From: Winogradskyella jejuensis | GTDB lineage: Bacteria > Bacteroidota > Bacteroidia > Flavobacteriales > Flavobacteriaceae | Length of the DNA: 64,000 nt | Direction: 5' to 3' | Assembly: GCF_900129745.1 (NCBI RefSeq) | Contig: NZ_FQWS01000001.1 | Location: forward strand, 620,001 to 684,000 | Part shown: positions 51,787-61,284 of the stretch, one piece after another | How positions within the stretch are numbered: the first letter of the stretch is position 1 | Layout of the letters: every line of letters begins with the position of its first letter | Program-made: the position numbers and the translations under genes | The notes under the pieces: generated by a model | What the model saw: the letters and a program-made list of their open reading frames with translations, nothing else | Database searches by the model: none | What the model was told of the DNA's origin: nothing

Positions 51787-54700
51787 TTATTTTCCAATAT
51801 TAATATGTACGTAAGTTCTAATTTCCCATTCCTGTCCGTTATCAAAGCCAACGGGACTTATAGGCGGAACAGGTGGAAATGTATTAGGAGCGACAAAGTT
51901 TGGTCCAAATCTTGGCGAAAACTCATTCAATGATCTCCAAGTACCTCTTATCCCAATTCGAGTGCTAGGCAAAATAAACCAATCTGGTTTGCCTAAACTT
52001 GTTGACAAGTCAACCATTAATTGCAAAGGGAATGTAAGGTTAAAATCTCTGTGATAATCAAAAGGTCCCCAGTCATTCACTTTTACGTGTGCCTGAAGCA
52101 TATTCTTTTTATAGATTGCTCTAATATCACCTCCAAAACGTTTAATTAGTCTATCACTGTCACCATTAGCCTGTCCGTTACCGTAGTAGAAATTTCCTAT
52201 GACGCCGAAGTCTGAATTAAGTTTAGATACCATTCTTGAATTGATTTCCCACAAGTCTTCAGCTGGAGCTGATTGTGGAAAAGCAAAAAATTGTCTGTTG
52301 GCTAGAAAACCAATGTGAGCATCTGTTGTAGTTGGCAATCGACGATAAGTAAATCCTAAATTAGCTGCAAACTTAGCGTCTTCAGCTCTATCGTTATTCC
52401 ATTCATACATCCATGTGCCTGGAGTAGGATCATAAGTAATCAACATCTCATAACCATAAGTTTCACGGTTGCCATTTCTAACTGCAAATGGGTCGTCTAT
52501 AACATTTCTTAGTCTTCCCGGAGCTTGAACATCGTTTGGCATTGGAGCAACCAATGGTTTTTGGAACATAAAGTTAGGTGCTACTTGAAAATCACCCATT
52601 GTATAAGTAAATCCAGATAAAAGATTTACTTGATTTCCACTACCAGAGTCTCTTAGTCTCCAACCGGTGAAGGTTTGTGTCTGATCTGCTCCTCCATTGG
52701 CAACTAAGCCCATGTAAGACCCTTGACTATACCAATTAAAGCGACCTCCTTGGTACATTACTTTAAACTTTCCTCCCCAGTTATCAGTTGACTGAACCTT
52801 ATCGTTGTAAACTATGTAATTTCCGGAAGTTCCTCTAACATCTTGAAATGTCAGACCATTTAATGGACTTCCTGCCCATATACCACCGACCATAACATTA
52901 AACTTGCCAAAGTCTTTTTCTACTGCAATAGTCGCTCTTTCTGTTGGAAAGGCTGGAATAATACCACTTCGTACTTGATTAGCATCTAGGACACGCTGGC
53001 CAGTGTCAGGGTCAATTATTATGTCTGTTTCAAAATCTCTGTGGTAAATCCCTGTTATATCATAACCTTTATAATTCTTGGAATATTTAAAAAGCATAGT
53101 CGGATTGGCACCCCACCAAAGTTGTGGTCCTATTGCAGCTTTTAAACCCTTAAAAGCACCTTTTCCATCAATTTCAGCTCCTAAAATTTCACCACCATAG
53201 ATATCTAGATTAGGACCATAGTTCGCTTCAGGATATAAACCGAAAAAATCGCCTTCGTAACCCCAGTGATAATGACCTGTTCTATAAAACCCTCTTAAAT
53301 CAAAATCTTTAGCATTCCATTCAAATTCTGCATTGTAAACTTGGACTCTGTTGTTGTCATTAAGAATTATTTCTTCTCCATTTGCTCCCTCTACTGTTAT
53401 AGGTCTAGCTCTGTTTTCGTAAAAAATTTCATCTATTGGATTTTGTGCTACATTACCAACAATATTAAAATTTACATTTGCTCTCATATTAGATGAAGGA
53501 TTACCTTCTACACCAATAAAATATGATTGCATATGATCGAAGCCTAACTGGTTAGGAAAGGTATTTGATGTTGGATCTGGTGTATCTGGAGTTGTAATTA
53601 AATTACCTCCAGTACTAAATGTAGAAAACCTAGCACTTAGCTGACTTATTCTCAACTTTCCTCCATCTTGTGAATCTAAAGCTGCTTTATCTCCTCTAGC
53701 CTTTAAGACTGCATCCATTAAGTTAATGTTTTTGAAATAATTGTCTATAAAAGCTAAATCAACCCCTTCTTCATAAGGATTAATTCTATGAGCTTCCTTA
53801 AGTGCATAATAAACAGCACGAGGGTACAGCTCATAAAGCCCACGCTCGTTAGTTGGTCCCTTTGCACAAATACCAAACCACTCTTCATTCATATTAAAAT
53901 CTCCTTCCTTAGCCTGATCTCTAGAATAACCACCATTTGGCCAAACAGCATTGTTATTATGTACATCAAAATCTTTTGTTTGATTCCATTTCCACCAACC
54001 ATCACTAGATTGAAAAGTAAATCCTCCAATAGAATTACCTACTTTACCCAGTCCTGCTGCATTCTCGTAAATTTCTTTCCAATTTCCTATATTGTAGTAT
54101 GCTTGCGAATATTGATCCTCTTTATTATCCCTCGTATTGAATGCATCAGCACCAAACTCAGCAAATAAAATAGGCTTATCTAACTCATCCTTTACTCTTT
54201 GAAAAGCATCACTGAATGAAATACCTCTATACATGTTTGTCCCATAGATATCGATATCTTTGCAATATTCCTTAACTATATCTAAATACAACAAATCTCC
54301 GTTACAAATAGCTACAGGTACGGAATTATCTATACCTTTAATTTCAATAGCCGCATCATTAAATGCCTTATAAAGTCCTTCAGCTGCCAAACGAATTCCA
54401 GGGTCAACACCATCAATTGGTATTGCTTCGGTTTCTGCACCTGTCCATGATAAATGGTAATTATTTTCGTTACCAATCATATACAATAATAGACCAGGCG
54501 TATTTTTATATTTGTTAGCCATATCTGTAACCTCCTTCATTAATACCTTTCTAGTCTCAGGGTCTGTGTAATCAGTTTGTGGTACCCATGCACCATTAAT
54601 CGTTAAACCATATGCGCCAAACTGAGTATTAAGCATTGTATAGATACCGTAATTCTCATATATATATGTTATCCATCTTGGCTCTAAACCATATGTTCTA

Positions 54701-54969
54701 ATAGCATTAACTCCCATATTTTTAAACAATGCCATTTCTGAGTCAAGAGCCGATTTTATGATATCGTCTGATTGATTCCATATCCCTTTATCTAGAATTC
54801 CATTACCAATCGGAACATAATCCCAATTAATTCCGTTGACGATAAAGTCTTTACCATTGACGACTAGCTTTTTCCCAGACTCATCACTGGATATATATAT
54901 TTTGCCCTGTTGAGCAAATGCAAAGCTTACAGTCAGGATTATAGTTAACCCGAAAATTATTTTCTTCAT
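51787..54969 (-). CDS. clan GH-A glycosidase (GH2-like) fused to a predicted outer-membrane beta-barrel
   Basis: The 1060-residue protein has a signal peptide (MKKIIFGLTIILTVSFAFAQ). Residues about 25-400 are a clan GH-A TIM barrel: LVVNGKDFIVNGINWDYVPIGN, MGVNAIRTYGLEPRW, putative acid/base Glu168 in LYMIGNENNYHLSW, and nucleophile Glu271 in PILFAEFGADAF. From about residue 440 to the end the chain changes to long alternating strands rich in Tyr, Trp, Phe and Gly (FDLRGFYRTGHYHWGYEG, FNWYSQGSYMGLVANGG, WEIRTYVHINIGK). This is what an outer-membrane barrel looks like. There is no plug, TonB box or SusC motif. It probably displays the enzyme at the surface or couples cleavage to uptake. It is the first gene of the locus and has direct repeats upstream. 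Confidence 0.7.
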   Translation of the reverse strand: MKKIIFGLTIILTVSFAFAQQGKIYISSDESGKKLVVNGKDFIVNGINWDYVPIGNGILDKGIWNQSDDIIKSALDSEMALFKNMGVNAIRTYGLEPRWITYIYENYGIYTMLNTQFGAYGLTINGAWVPQTDYTDPETRKVLMKEVTDMANKYKNTPGLLLYMIGNENNYHLSWTGAETEAIPIDGVDPGIRLAAEGLYKAFNDAAIEIKGIDNSVPVAICNGDLLYLDIVKEYCKDIDIYGTNMYRGISFSDAFQRVKDELDKPILFAEFGADAFNTRDNKEDQYSQAYYNIGNWKEIYENAAGLGKVGNSIGGFTFQSSDGWWKWNQTKDFDVHNNNAVWPNGGYSRDQAKEGDFNMNEEWFGICAKGPTNERGLYELYPRAVYYALKEAHRINPYEEGVDLAFIDNYFKNINLMDAVLKARGDKAALDSQDGGKLRISQLSARFSTFSTGGNLITTPDTPDPTSNTFPNQLGFDHMQSYFIGVEGNPSSNMRANVNFNIVGNVAQNPIDEIFYENRARPITVEGANGEEIILNDNNRVQVYNAEFEWNAKDFDLRGFYRTGHYHWGYEGDFFGLYPEANYGPNLDIYGGEILGAEIDGKGAFKGLKAAIGPQLWWGANPTMLFKYSKNYKGYDITGIYHRDFETDIIIDPDTGQRVLDANQVRSGIIPAFPTERATIAVEKDFGKFNVMVGGIWAGSPLNGLTFQDVRGTSGNYIVYNDKVQSTDNWGGKFKVMYQGGRFNWYSQGSYMGLVANGGADQTQTFTGWRLRDSGSGNQVNLLSGFTYTMGDFQVAPNFMFQKPLVAPMPNDVQAPGRLRNVIDDPFAVRNGNRETYGYEMLITYDPTPGTWMYEWNNDRAEDAKFAANLGFTYRRLPTTTDAHIGFLANRQFFAFPQSAPAEDLWEINSRMVSKLNSDFGVIGNFYYGNGQANGDSDRLIKRFGGDIRAIYKKNMLQAHVKVNDWGPFDYHRDFNLTFPLQLMVDLSTSLGKPDWFILPSTRIGIRGTWRSLNEFSPRFGPNFVAPNTFPPVPPISPVGFDNGQEWEIRTYVHINIGK

Positions 54970-55279
54970 ATTCTTAACTTTTATTGTATCAAGATTGGCG
55001 CATCAACGCATTGAATTAGGATGCTAAATTGACAATGTAAGTAGTTAACTATTGCCAATAAATGTAAAACTAGAGTTAATTATTGCGAATTTGACAAAAA
55101 AGACCTCAATAAAAAACATACATGATAAAAAATGTACGCTAAAATGTTAAAATTCTTAAACGACAGTTAATAAAACTATAAAACATAAGGCGTATGAGAA
55201 TTAATAAATTTGATTTAATATGACAAAATACTATTGTTGTATAGGTAATGTTGTGTTAAAAATAGCAAATGTTTACGCT
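54970..55279. promoter_or_regulatory. 310-base control region upstream of the glucan locus
   Basis: This is the only gene-free stretch above 300 bases in the window. It is very AT-rich and must hold the promoter of the first locus gene on the minus strand and the 3' end of the regulator transcript. I found no exact TAnnTTTG box. A pair of 17-bp direct repeats lies at 55043-55059 and 55074-55090. Confidence 0.5.
55043..55090. repeat. pair of 17-bp direct repeats, candidate regulator site
   Basis: AGTTAACTATTGCCAAT (55043-55059) and AGTTAATTATTGCGAAT (55074-55090) differ at two positions and are spaced 31 bases start to start, about three helical turns. They lie 74-121 bases before the start of the glycosidase-barrel gene. 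This arrangement fits tandem binding of a LuxR-type regulator such as the one encoded next door, which is inference. Confidence 0.6.
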
Positions 55280-58084
55280 TTATATCTCCAAAATATGATT
55301 TGTTAAGCTAGCTTCATGAGGCAAATTCATCTTTTTACGCAAACGATATCGCTTTACCTCAACGCTTCGGTGAGAAATATTTAATAGTGGTGCAATTTCC
55401 TTAGATGATAAATTGAGTCTCAAATAAGCGCACAGTTTTAAATCATTTGGTGTTAAGGCTGGGTGTTGCTTCTTTATCTTCTTTAAAAAGTCTTTATCAG
55501 CATTATTAAAAGCCTCTTCAAAGAATTTCCAGTCTTCTGTATTATTGATATTTTTATCTATAATCTTAACAACTTTATTTAAATCTTTTAAATCATTTGC
55601 TTTACCTAACTCATTTTTTACAGTGCTCAAAAATTCATTCTTCCTAATTAAATTCATGGTGGATATACCCAACTCTCTATTCTTACTTTCGATATCTTGC
55701 TGTAGTGTTTTATTCTTAAACTCCATAATTTGTCGTTCATTCTCTAGCTCTTTGATTTCAAATTCTTTTTCTTTAGCTAATAATAATTTCTGCTTTTGTT
55801 TTTTGTAATGGATTCTATTAAAATATTGTATTAAAGCTGTTGTAAATAAAAATATAAGCACATAGCAAATTATAGCCCCAGTTTTTAAATACCATGGTTT
55901 TTCAATTGAGAAATTGTAAGAGGCAATGTTTGATGATATTTTACTCCCAACTTTAGCTCTAACTTGAAATGTATAATCGCCATAAGGTAAATTCTCAAAA
56001 AACACCTTTGGCTGTGGCGACCAATTGCTCCAGGAGTCATAGAGGCCTAATAAACGATATTGATAAATAGACGTTGATAATTTTTCAAAGTCCGTAACAC
56101 TATAATTAAAATACAGATTATGTTCTTTATTATTTAGAGTTACTTGAGATTTAATATCTATAGGTTTAACATCTTTTTTTAGAGTTGAATAAGAAGCACC
56201 ATTTATTGTTACATTATAATCCTTAGCATTAGATTTGTTAGTATCTATTATAAGATAACCATCTGTAGTACCCAACAAGTATGTTTTGTTTTCTAGATGT
56301 ATAATATTCTCATAACCCAACTTACTTCCCCTTAAATCACTCGGCAAATCTATAACTTTGATTGTAGGCTCATCCGCTAATACCCCAGGTTCAACAAAAA
56401 CAATTTCATTTTTAAAAAATCCTATAAGTCTTGCATTATCTTTATCAGAGATAAGTTTGCCAGATACGTAGTTGTCTTCTGAAAAATACGATTGTAAAAG
56501 TGTGCTTTTGCTGAATGAATCGCTACTTGAATTATAAGAGAAAACACCATCTTGAAATGCGTAAAGAATTTCTCCATTATAATCGACTAGACTAGAACCT
56601 ATACCTTTGTCATCATTGATTTTATCATAGCTAATAACAGAGTAAAAATTTTCACTCAACTTTAATTTATAGACACCTTTGTATTCGTGACTGACTAATA
56701 TTTCATCATTACTTACAAACTCAAAATATCGAGATGATATGTCAAAGCCTCTAATCTTATTTCTGAGCCTCCATTTCCCATTAATTGACTTCTCTATGAT
56801 ACTTAAGCCATTGTAGTTTCCCTCAATTAATAAGTCCGGATGATCTTGAATTGTCTTTATATTCCATACGCCATTGTCATCAGAAATCTTTATTGCCTTG
56901 TCTTTTACTACTTCAAAGCTTCCTTTATCATGACCACAAAACAAATTACCGCCAATAGTCTTTAAAAACCATACTTGACCTTTGGTATTGGAGATAAGTG
57001 TAAATTTTTCTTTACTATCTAAAGGTCTATAAAACAAGCCTTGATTGGTTCCTAAATACAAATATTCTGATGTCTTTGCTGAAGCATATACAGTACCTAA
57101 ATAGCCTTGATTGTCTGTATACAATCTGTAAGGCGAATTAAGATTTAAGACATTTATTCCATTATCTAACCCCAGCCAAACATTCCCAGATTTATCTTGA
57201 TAGGCCGATAAAACTGTATTATTAGATAAGCCTTGATTTCTGTTAATTTGAAAAAGTAAATTTCCTTTAGCGTCTAACTTTATAAGACCATTTGAGATGG
57301 TTCCAAGTATAAAATTACCGTTACGGAGCCTTATACTATTGTAAACACTTATTTCTGACAGTAAATTGTTTGAAGAAATTTCCCACTTACTGTAGTTTAA
57401 GCCATCAAACTTATAGAAGCCATTTTCGCGTGTTAAAAGAAGTAGATTACCTTCTTTTTGAAAAATATTTACAATTTCGTTATTATTGATTGTTACGTTA
57501 TTTAAAACCAGCCTAGCTTTTCCATTTTCTATTTTTGATACACCAATACCGGTTTCGTGAAAATAAATCGTATTCTCTACTCTAAAAGCTTTAGTTATAC
57601 GTGTTTCAGACTTTATAATACCAAATGTATTATTTGTTGAATCGTAGATATAAATCCGGTCTAAAGACTGAAACAATACATACTTATTATAAGGGATTAT
57701 ATTCCAAAACTCTTCATCTTCTACAAGGCCATCTTTAACTTCTTTGGCAATAGAAGTATAAACAAGCGTTCCAAAATTGTTTCTCTCCCAAAAACCAAAA
57801 TCCATATAGCTTCCGGTATAAATACGATTTTTTATAACAGCAACAGACCTAACTATACTTTGGTTAGGTGTAGAATATAGATTCCACCGAGCACCATTAT
57901 ACTCTAATAAACCTCTATTGTTTGCAATATATATGTTCTCATCCTCTGCTTGACTTATTGACCAGTTTTGGTCATCTGCTGAATAATCTTGAGGAGAAAA
58001 TCGCTCAATAGGCGGAATCTCTTGAGCCTTTAATTGAAATATAAATAGAACAAAAAACAGTTTAGCAATAACAAACCTTAACAT
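55280..58084 (-). CDS. membrane-spanning sensor/regulator: periplasmic propeller, Y_Y_Y domain, LuxR-type HTH
   Basis: The 934-residue protein has a signal peptide (LRFVIAKLFFVLFIFQLKAQ), a periplasmic beta-propeller of hybrid two-component type (about 25-620, repeats such as GNVWLGLDNGINVLNLNSPYRLYT), and a triple-tyrosine domain (about 640-725, YNFSIEKPWYLK at its end). It has one membrane span (about 736-755), a coiled coil (about 756-830) and a C-terminal LuxR-type helix-turn-helix (LTPNDLKLCAYLRLNLSSKEIAPLLNISHRSVEVKRYRLRKKM, about 877-920). No histidine kinase or receiver domain is present, so sensing and DNA binding are on one chain, as in SusR. It should switch on the adjacent glucan genes when oligosaccharides reach the periplasm. 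Confidence 0.85.
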   Translation of the reverse strand: MLRFVIAKLFFVLFIFQLKAQEIPPIERFSPQDYSADDQNWSISQAEDENIYIANNRGLLEYNGARWNLYSTPNQSIVRSVAVIKNRIYTGSYMDFGFWERNNFGTLVYTSIAKEVKDGLVEDEEFWNIIPYNKYVLFQSLDRIYIYDSTNNTFGIIKSETRITKAFRVENTIYFHETGIGVSKIENGKARLVLNNVTINNNEIVNIFQKEGNLLLLTRENGFYKFDGLNYSKWEISSNNLLSEISVYNSIRLRNGNFILGTISNGLIKLDAKGNLLFQINRNQGLSNNTVLSAYQDKSGNVWLGLDNGINVLNLNSPYRLYTDNQGYLGTVYASAKTSEYLYLGTNQGLFYRPLDSKEKFTLISNTKGQVWFLKTIGGNLFCGHDKGSFEVVKDKAIKISDDNGVWNIKTIQDHPDLLIEGNYNGLSIIEKSINGKWRLRNKIRGFDISSRYFEFVSNDEILVSHEYKGVYKLKLSENFYSVISYDKINDDKGIGSSLVDYNGEILYAFQDGVFSYNSSSDSFSKSTLLQSYFSEDNYVSGKLISDKDNARLIGFFKNEIVFVEPGVLADEPTIKVIDLPSDLRGSKLGYENIIHLENKTYLLGTTDGYLIIDTNKSNAKDYNVTINGASYSTLKKDVKPIDIKSQVTLNNKEHNLYFNYSVTDFEKLSTSIYQYRLLGLYDSWSNWSPQPKVFFENLPYGDYTFQVRAKVGSKISSNIASYNFSIEKPWYLKTGAIICYVLIFLFTTALIQYFNRIHYKKQKQKLLLAKEKEFEIKELENERQIMEFKNKTLQQDIESKNRELGISTMNLIRKNEFLSTVKNELGKANDLKDLNKVVKIIDKNINNTEDWKFFEEAFNNADKDFLKKIKKQHPALTPNDLKLCAYLRLNLSSKEIAPLLNISHRSVEVKRYRLRKKMNLPHEASLTNHILEI

Positions 58085-58142
58085 CTTTTAATTGTTATTT
58101 ATTTTTTTGTTAAGGTAATAAAAACTACACAAACCTTTAAAA

Positions 58143-58150
58143 CAAAGATA
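58143..58150 (-). promoter_or_regulatory. candidate -7 box of the regulator gene (TATCTTTG)
   Basis: On the minus strand TATCTTTG matches TAnnTTTG, 59 bases before the regulator start. Two TTG (58159-58161, 58165-58167) are upstream but closer than the usual 17-23 bases, so the -33 part is not convincing. Confidence 0.42.
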
Positions 58151-58215
58151 TTGTGACACAAACACAACATATATGTTTGGTTATTGAGCGCTTAAATATA
58201 AATGTATAGACAAAG

Positions 58216-58248
58216 AAAAAGCCTCATCATAAATAAGACAAGGCTTTT
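58216..58248 (-). terminator. terminator of the tRNA-Gly/tRNA-Leu transcript
   Basis: On the minus strand AAAAGCCT pairs with AGGCTTTT across a 17-base loop and is followed by more T. It begins three bases after the tRNA-Leu 3' end. Confidence 0.75.
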
Positions 58249-58250
58249 AG

Positions 58251-58334
58251 TACTGAAGGCGGGACTTGAACCCGCACGACCCAAGGGTCATTGGATTTTA
58301 AGTCCAACGTGTCTACCAATTCCACCACTTCAGC
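58251..58334 (-). tRNA. tRNA-Leu (anticodon TAA)
   Basis: Class II tRNA of 84 bases. Acceptor arms GCTGAAG/CTTCAGT with discriminator A, D-loop GTGGAATTGGTAGAC, anticodon loop with TAA between GGACT and AATCC arms, a variable arm (TGACCCTTGGGTCGT) and TpsiC segment GGGTTCAAGTCCC. It decodes UUA/UUG. CCA is not encoded. It follows tRNA-Gly on the same strand. Confidence 0.97.
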
Positions 58335-58383
58335 ATCATGATTACATCGACGTAATCATATTGGTATATGTTTCAAAGTATAG

Positions 58384-58455
58384 AGCGAAAGACGGGATTT
58401 GAACCCGCGACCCTCACCTTGGCAAGGTGATGCTCTACCCCTGAGCTACTTTCGC
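58384..58455 (-). tRNA. tRNA-Gly (anticodon GCC)
   Basis: Class I tRNA of 72 bases. Acceptor arms GCGAAAG/CTTTCGC with discriminator T, D-arm GTAGCTCAGGGGTAGAGC, anticodon arm CACCTTGCCAAGGTG carrying GCC, and T-arm CGGGTTCAAATCCCG. It decodes GGC/GGU. It is first in a two-tRNA transcript and lies 94 bases downstream of the mutS 3' end. Confidence 0.97.
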
Positions 58456-58549
58456 AGTTTTTAAAGAACTTTTCGCCTTAAAAGCGGATGCAAATTTAAA
58501 CTATTTCTTAAAAAAGCAAAGTATAATTTAAAAATAAATTGAAATTATT

Positions 58550-61162
58550 TTAAGCTTGCTTTTTCTTCAATAACATTCGTTTTATTTCGTTGAGCTTCAT
58601 CAAAGCTTCTACTGGCGTCAACGTATCTATATCTGTATGTAATATTTCGTCTTTTATTTCTTCTAATAATGGGTCATCTAAATTAAAGAAACTCAGTTGC
58701 AAGTCATCTTTAAGGGTTTTCACCTTATCTGTGAGCTCTTCGCTACTATGAGACTTCTCAAGCTTTGATAAAATCTTATTTGCTCGACGAATCACTTGCT
58801 GCGGCATACCAGCCATTTTAGCCACGTGAATACCGAAGCTGTGCTCACTTCCACCTTCAACCAACTTACGTACAAAAAGTACATTGTCTTTTAACTCCTT
58901 TACCGCGACATTAAAGTTTTTGATGCGACCAAACGTTTCAGACATTTCATTTAACTCATGATAATGTGTTGCAAATAACGTTTTTGGTCTTGCATGATGC
59001 TCATGCAAATATTCGCTAATTGCCCAAGCAATAGAAATACCATCGTATGTACTTGTACCGCGACCAATTTCATCGAGAAGCACCAAGCTTCGGTCTGAAA
59101 TGTTATTTAAAATAGATGCCGTTTCATTCATTTCTACCATAAAAGTCGATTCGCCCATAGATATATTATCACTGGCTCCAACACGCGTAAAAATTTTATC
59201 AACCAACCCAATTTTAGCTTCTTTGGCTGGGACAAAACTTCCGATTTGTGCTAACAACACAATCAATGCTGTTTGTCTTAAAATTGCAGATTTACCCGAC
59301 ATATTTGGACCAGTAATCATTATAATTTGCTGTGATTCTCTATCGAGATACACGTCATTAGCAATATATGCCTCGCCCAATGGTAATTGCTTTTCTATAA
59401 CCGGATGACGACCGTCTTTAATTTCTAAAGAAAAGCTATCATCGATTTGCGGATAGTTATAATTATTAGCTTTTGCCAGACTTGCAAAACCACATAAACA
59501 ATCCAACTGACCAATGAGCTGCGCATTTTGTTGCACTTGCAAAATATACTGATGCATCCATTGTACCAAGTCAGCAAATAACTTTTGCTCAATAGCAAGG
59601 ATGCGTTCTTCCGCGCCCAAAATTTTAGCTTCGTATTCTTTTAATTCTTCAGTAATGTAACGCTCCGCATTTACCAGAGTTTGTTTACGAATCCACTCTT
59701 CTGGTACTTTGTCTTTATGCGAGTTTCGCACCTCGATATAATAACCAAATACGTTATTTGAAGCTATTTTGAGCGAAGTGATTCCTGTGCGTTCACTTTC
59801 ACGCTGAAGCATATTATCAAGATAGTCTTTCCCAGATTTTGATAAACCTCGCAGCTCATCTAATTCTGCTGAAAAACCTTCAGCAATTGTGTTTCCTTTT
59901 AAAACATTAACTGGTGCTTCTTCGTTTAAAGTTTGTTTAATTTTTTCGCGAAGCAAATCGCAATTATTCAAATTTCCACCGAGAATTCTTAAGGCTTCAT
60001 TCTTGCAATTTTCAGCTAAAGATTTAATGGGAACGATAGCTTCAAGCGAATTTTTAAGCTGAATTACCTCGCGCGGACTCACTTTAGTCGTTGCTATTTT
60101 TGAAATTAAACGCTCAATATCGCCAATGTGCTTTATCTGATTTTGAATCTTTTGAAGTTCAGCCTCATTATCCAACAAATATTGCACAACCTCATGACGC
60201 TGCTTAATTTTATCAGCCTGCTTTAGTGGCAAAGCTAACCAACGTTTTAACGTGCGTCCGCCCATTGCAGAAATCGTCTTATCAATAACATTAATAAGTG
60301 TTACAGCATTGTAATTGGTAGAATGGTACAGCTCCAAATTTCGGATGGTAAACTTGTCCATCCATACATAATCGTCCGTGGCGATTCTCGAAATCGTGGC
60401 AATATGCTCTAATTTATTATGTCGTGTTTCGCTTAAATAATGCAAAACAACTCCAGAAGCAATGATACCTTCGTATAAATCTTCAATTCCGAAACCTTTC
60501 AATGTTTTTGTGTTGAAATGTTTGGTCAATGTTTCATTAGCATAATCGGCTTGAAATACCCAATCTTCCAAATAAAAGGTATGAAAATCAGTCCCAAAAG
60601 TTTCCGAAAATTCTTTTCTGCATTTTTTTGAAATCAGCACTTCACTCGGACTGAAATTCTGAAGTAACTTATCTATATATTCGGCATTACCTTGAGAGGT
60701 TAAAAACTCACCTGTAGATACATCTAAAAACGAAACACCGATATATTTTGTATCAAAATGTACAGCACACAAAAAATTGTTAGATTTTGAATGCAGAATA
60801 TCATCGTTAAGCGCAACACCTGGCGTTACCAATTCTGTAACACCACGTTTTACAATCTTTTTGGTTTGTTTTGGGTCTTCGAGCTGGTCGCAAATTGCCA
60901 CACGTTCGCCAGCTTTCACCAACTTTGGCAAATAAGTATTTAATGAATGATGCGGAAAGCCGGCCAACTCCGTTTCGCTCTCGCTACCAGCGCCACGTTT
61001 GGTTAAAATAATATCTAATATTTTAGATGCTTTTACGGCATCACTACCAAAGGTTTCGTAGAAATCACCAACACGAAACAGCAATAAAGCATCAGGATAC
61101 TTTGCCTTTATGGCATTGTACTGCTTCATTAACGGTGTTTCTTTTTTTGCCTTTTTAGCCAA
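58550..61162 (-). CDS. mutS: DNA mismatch repair protein MutS
   Basis: The 870-residue protein is full-length MutS: mismatch-recognition domain with [32 protein letters not shown] (the FxE wedge Phe-Tyr-Glu), connector and lever/clamp regions ([29 protein letters not shown]). The ATPase has Walker [51 protein letters not shown] and Walker [17 protein letters not shown]. It finds mismatches after replication and recruits MutL. It is not part of a recognisable operon here; the SpoU methyltransferase gene is divergent, 122 bases away. Confidence 0.97.
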   Translation of the reverse strand: MAKKAKKETPLMKQYNAIKAKYPDALLLFRVGDFYETFGSDAVKASKILDIILTKRGAGSESETELAGFPHHSLNTYLPKLVKAGERVAICDQLEDPKQTKKIVKRGVTELVTPGVALNDDILHSKSNNFLCAVHFDTKYIGVSFLDVSTGEFLTSQGNAEYIDKLLQNFSPSEVLISKKCRKEFSETFGTDFHTFYLEDWVFQADYANETLTKHFNTKTLKGFGIEDLYEGIIASGVVLHYLSETRHNKLEHIATISRIATDDYVWMDKFTIRNLELYHSTNYNAVTLINVIDKTISAMGGRTLKRWLALPLKQADKIKQRHEVVQYLLDNEAELQKIQNQIKHIGDIERLISKIATTKVSPREVIQLKNSLEAIVPIKSLAENCKNEALRILGGNLNNCDLLREKIKQTLNEEAPVNVLKGNTIAEGFSAELDELRGLSKSGKDYLDNMLQRESERTGITSLKIASNNVFGYYIEVRNSHKDKVPEEWIRKQTLVNAERYITEELKEYEAKILGAEERILAIEQKLFADLVQWMHQYILQVQQNAQLIGQLDCLCGFASLAKANNYNYPQIDDSFSLEIKDGRHPVIEKQLPLGEAYIANDVYLDRESQQIIMITGPNMSGKSAILRQTALIVLLAQIGSFVPAKEAKIGLVDKIFTRVGASDNISMGESTFMVEMNETASILNNISDRSLVLLDEIGRGTSTYDGISIAWAISEYLHEHHARPKTLFATHYHELNEMSETFGRIKNFNVAVKELKDNVLFVRKLVEGGSEHSFGIHVAKMAGMPQQVIRRANKILSKLEKSHSSEELTDKVKTLKDDLQLSFFNLDDPLLEEIKDEILHTDIDTLTPVEALMKLNEIKRMLLKKKQA

Positions 61163-61284
61163 TGGATTGTTTATTTTTGTTCCGATATCTTATCGAACAA
61201 GTAAGATTGCTAATGTAGCTAAATAGCTTAGTTTTATAAAGCTTGAAACCGATAAGTTATCTACAAAAATACCAAGATTTCAAC

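Noticed and set aside
51787-54969. Calling the barrel-fusion gene a SusC homologue
   Set aside because: No CarboxypepD_reg domain, plug domain or TonB box was seen; the N-terminus is a glycosidase.
34804-58084. LacI-type operator palindromes in the glucan locus
   Set aside because: I looked in the gaps before 38729, 46580 and 54969 and found no convincing dyad of the LacI kind; only half-site-like GTTTACGC near 55270.
58202-58402. A 66-codon plus-strand reading frame over the two tRNAs
   Set aside because: It runs antisense through tRNA-Leu and into tRNA-Gly, so it is a chance frame.
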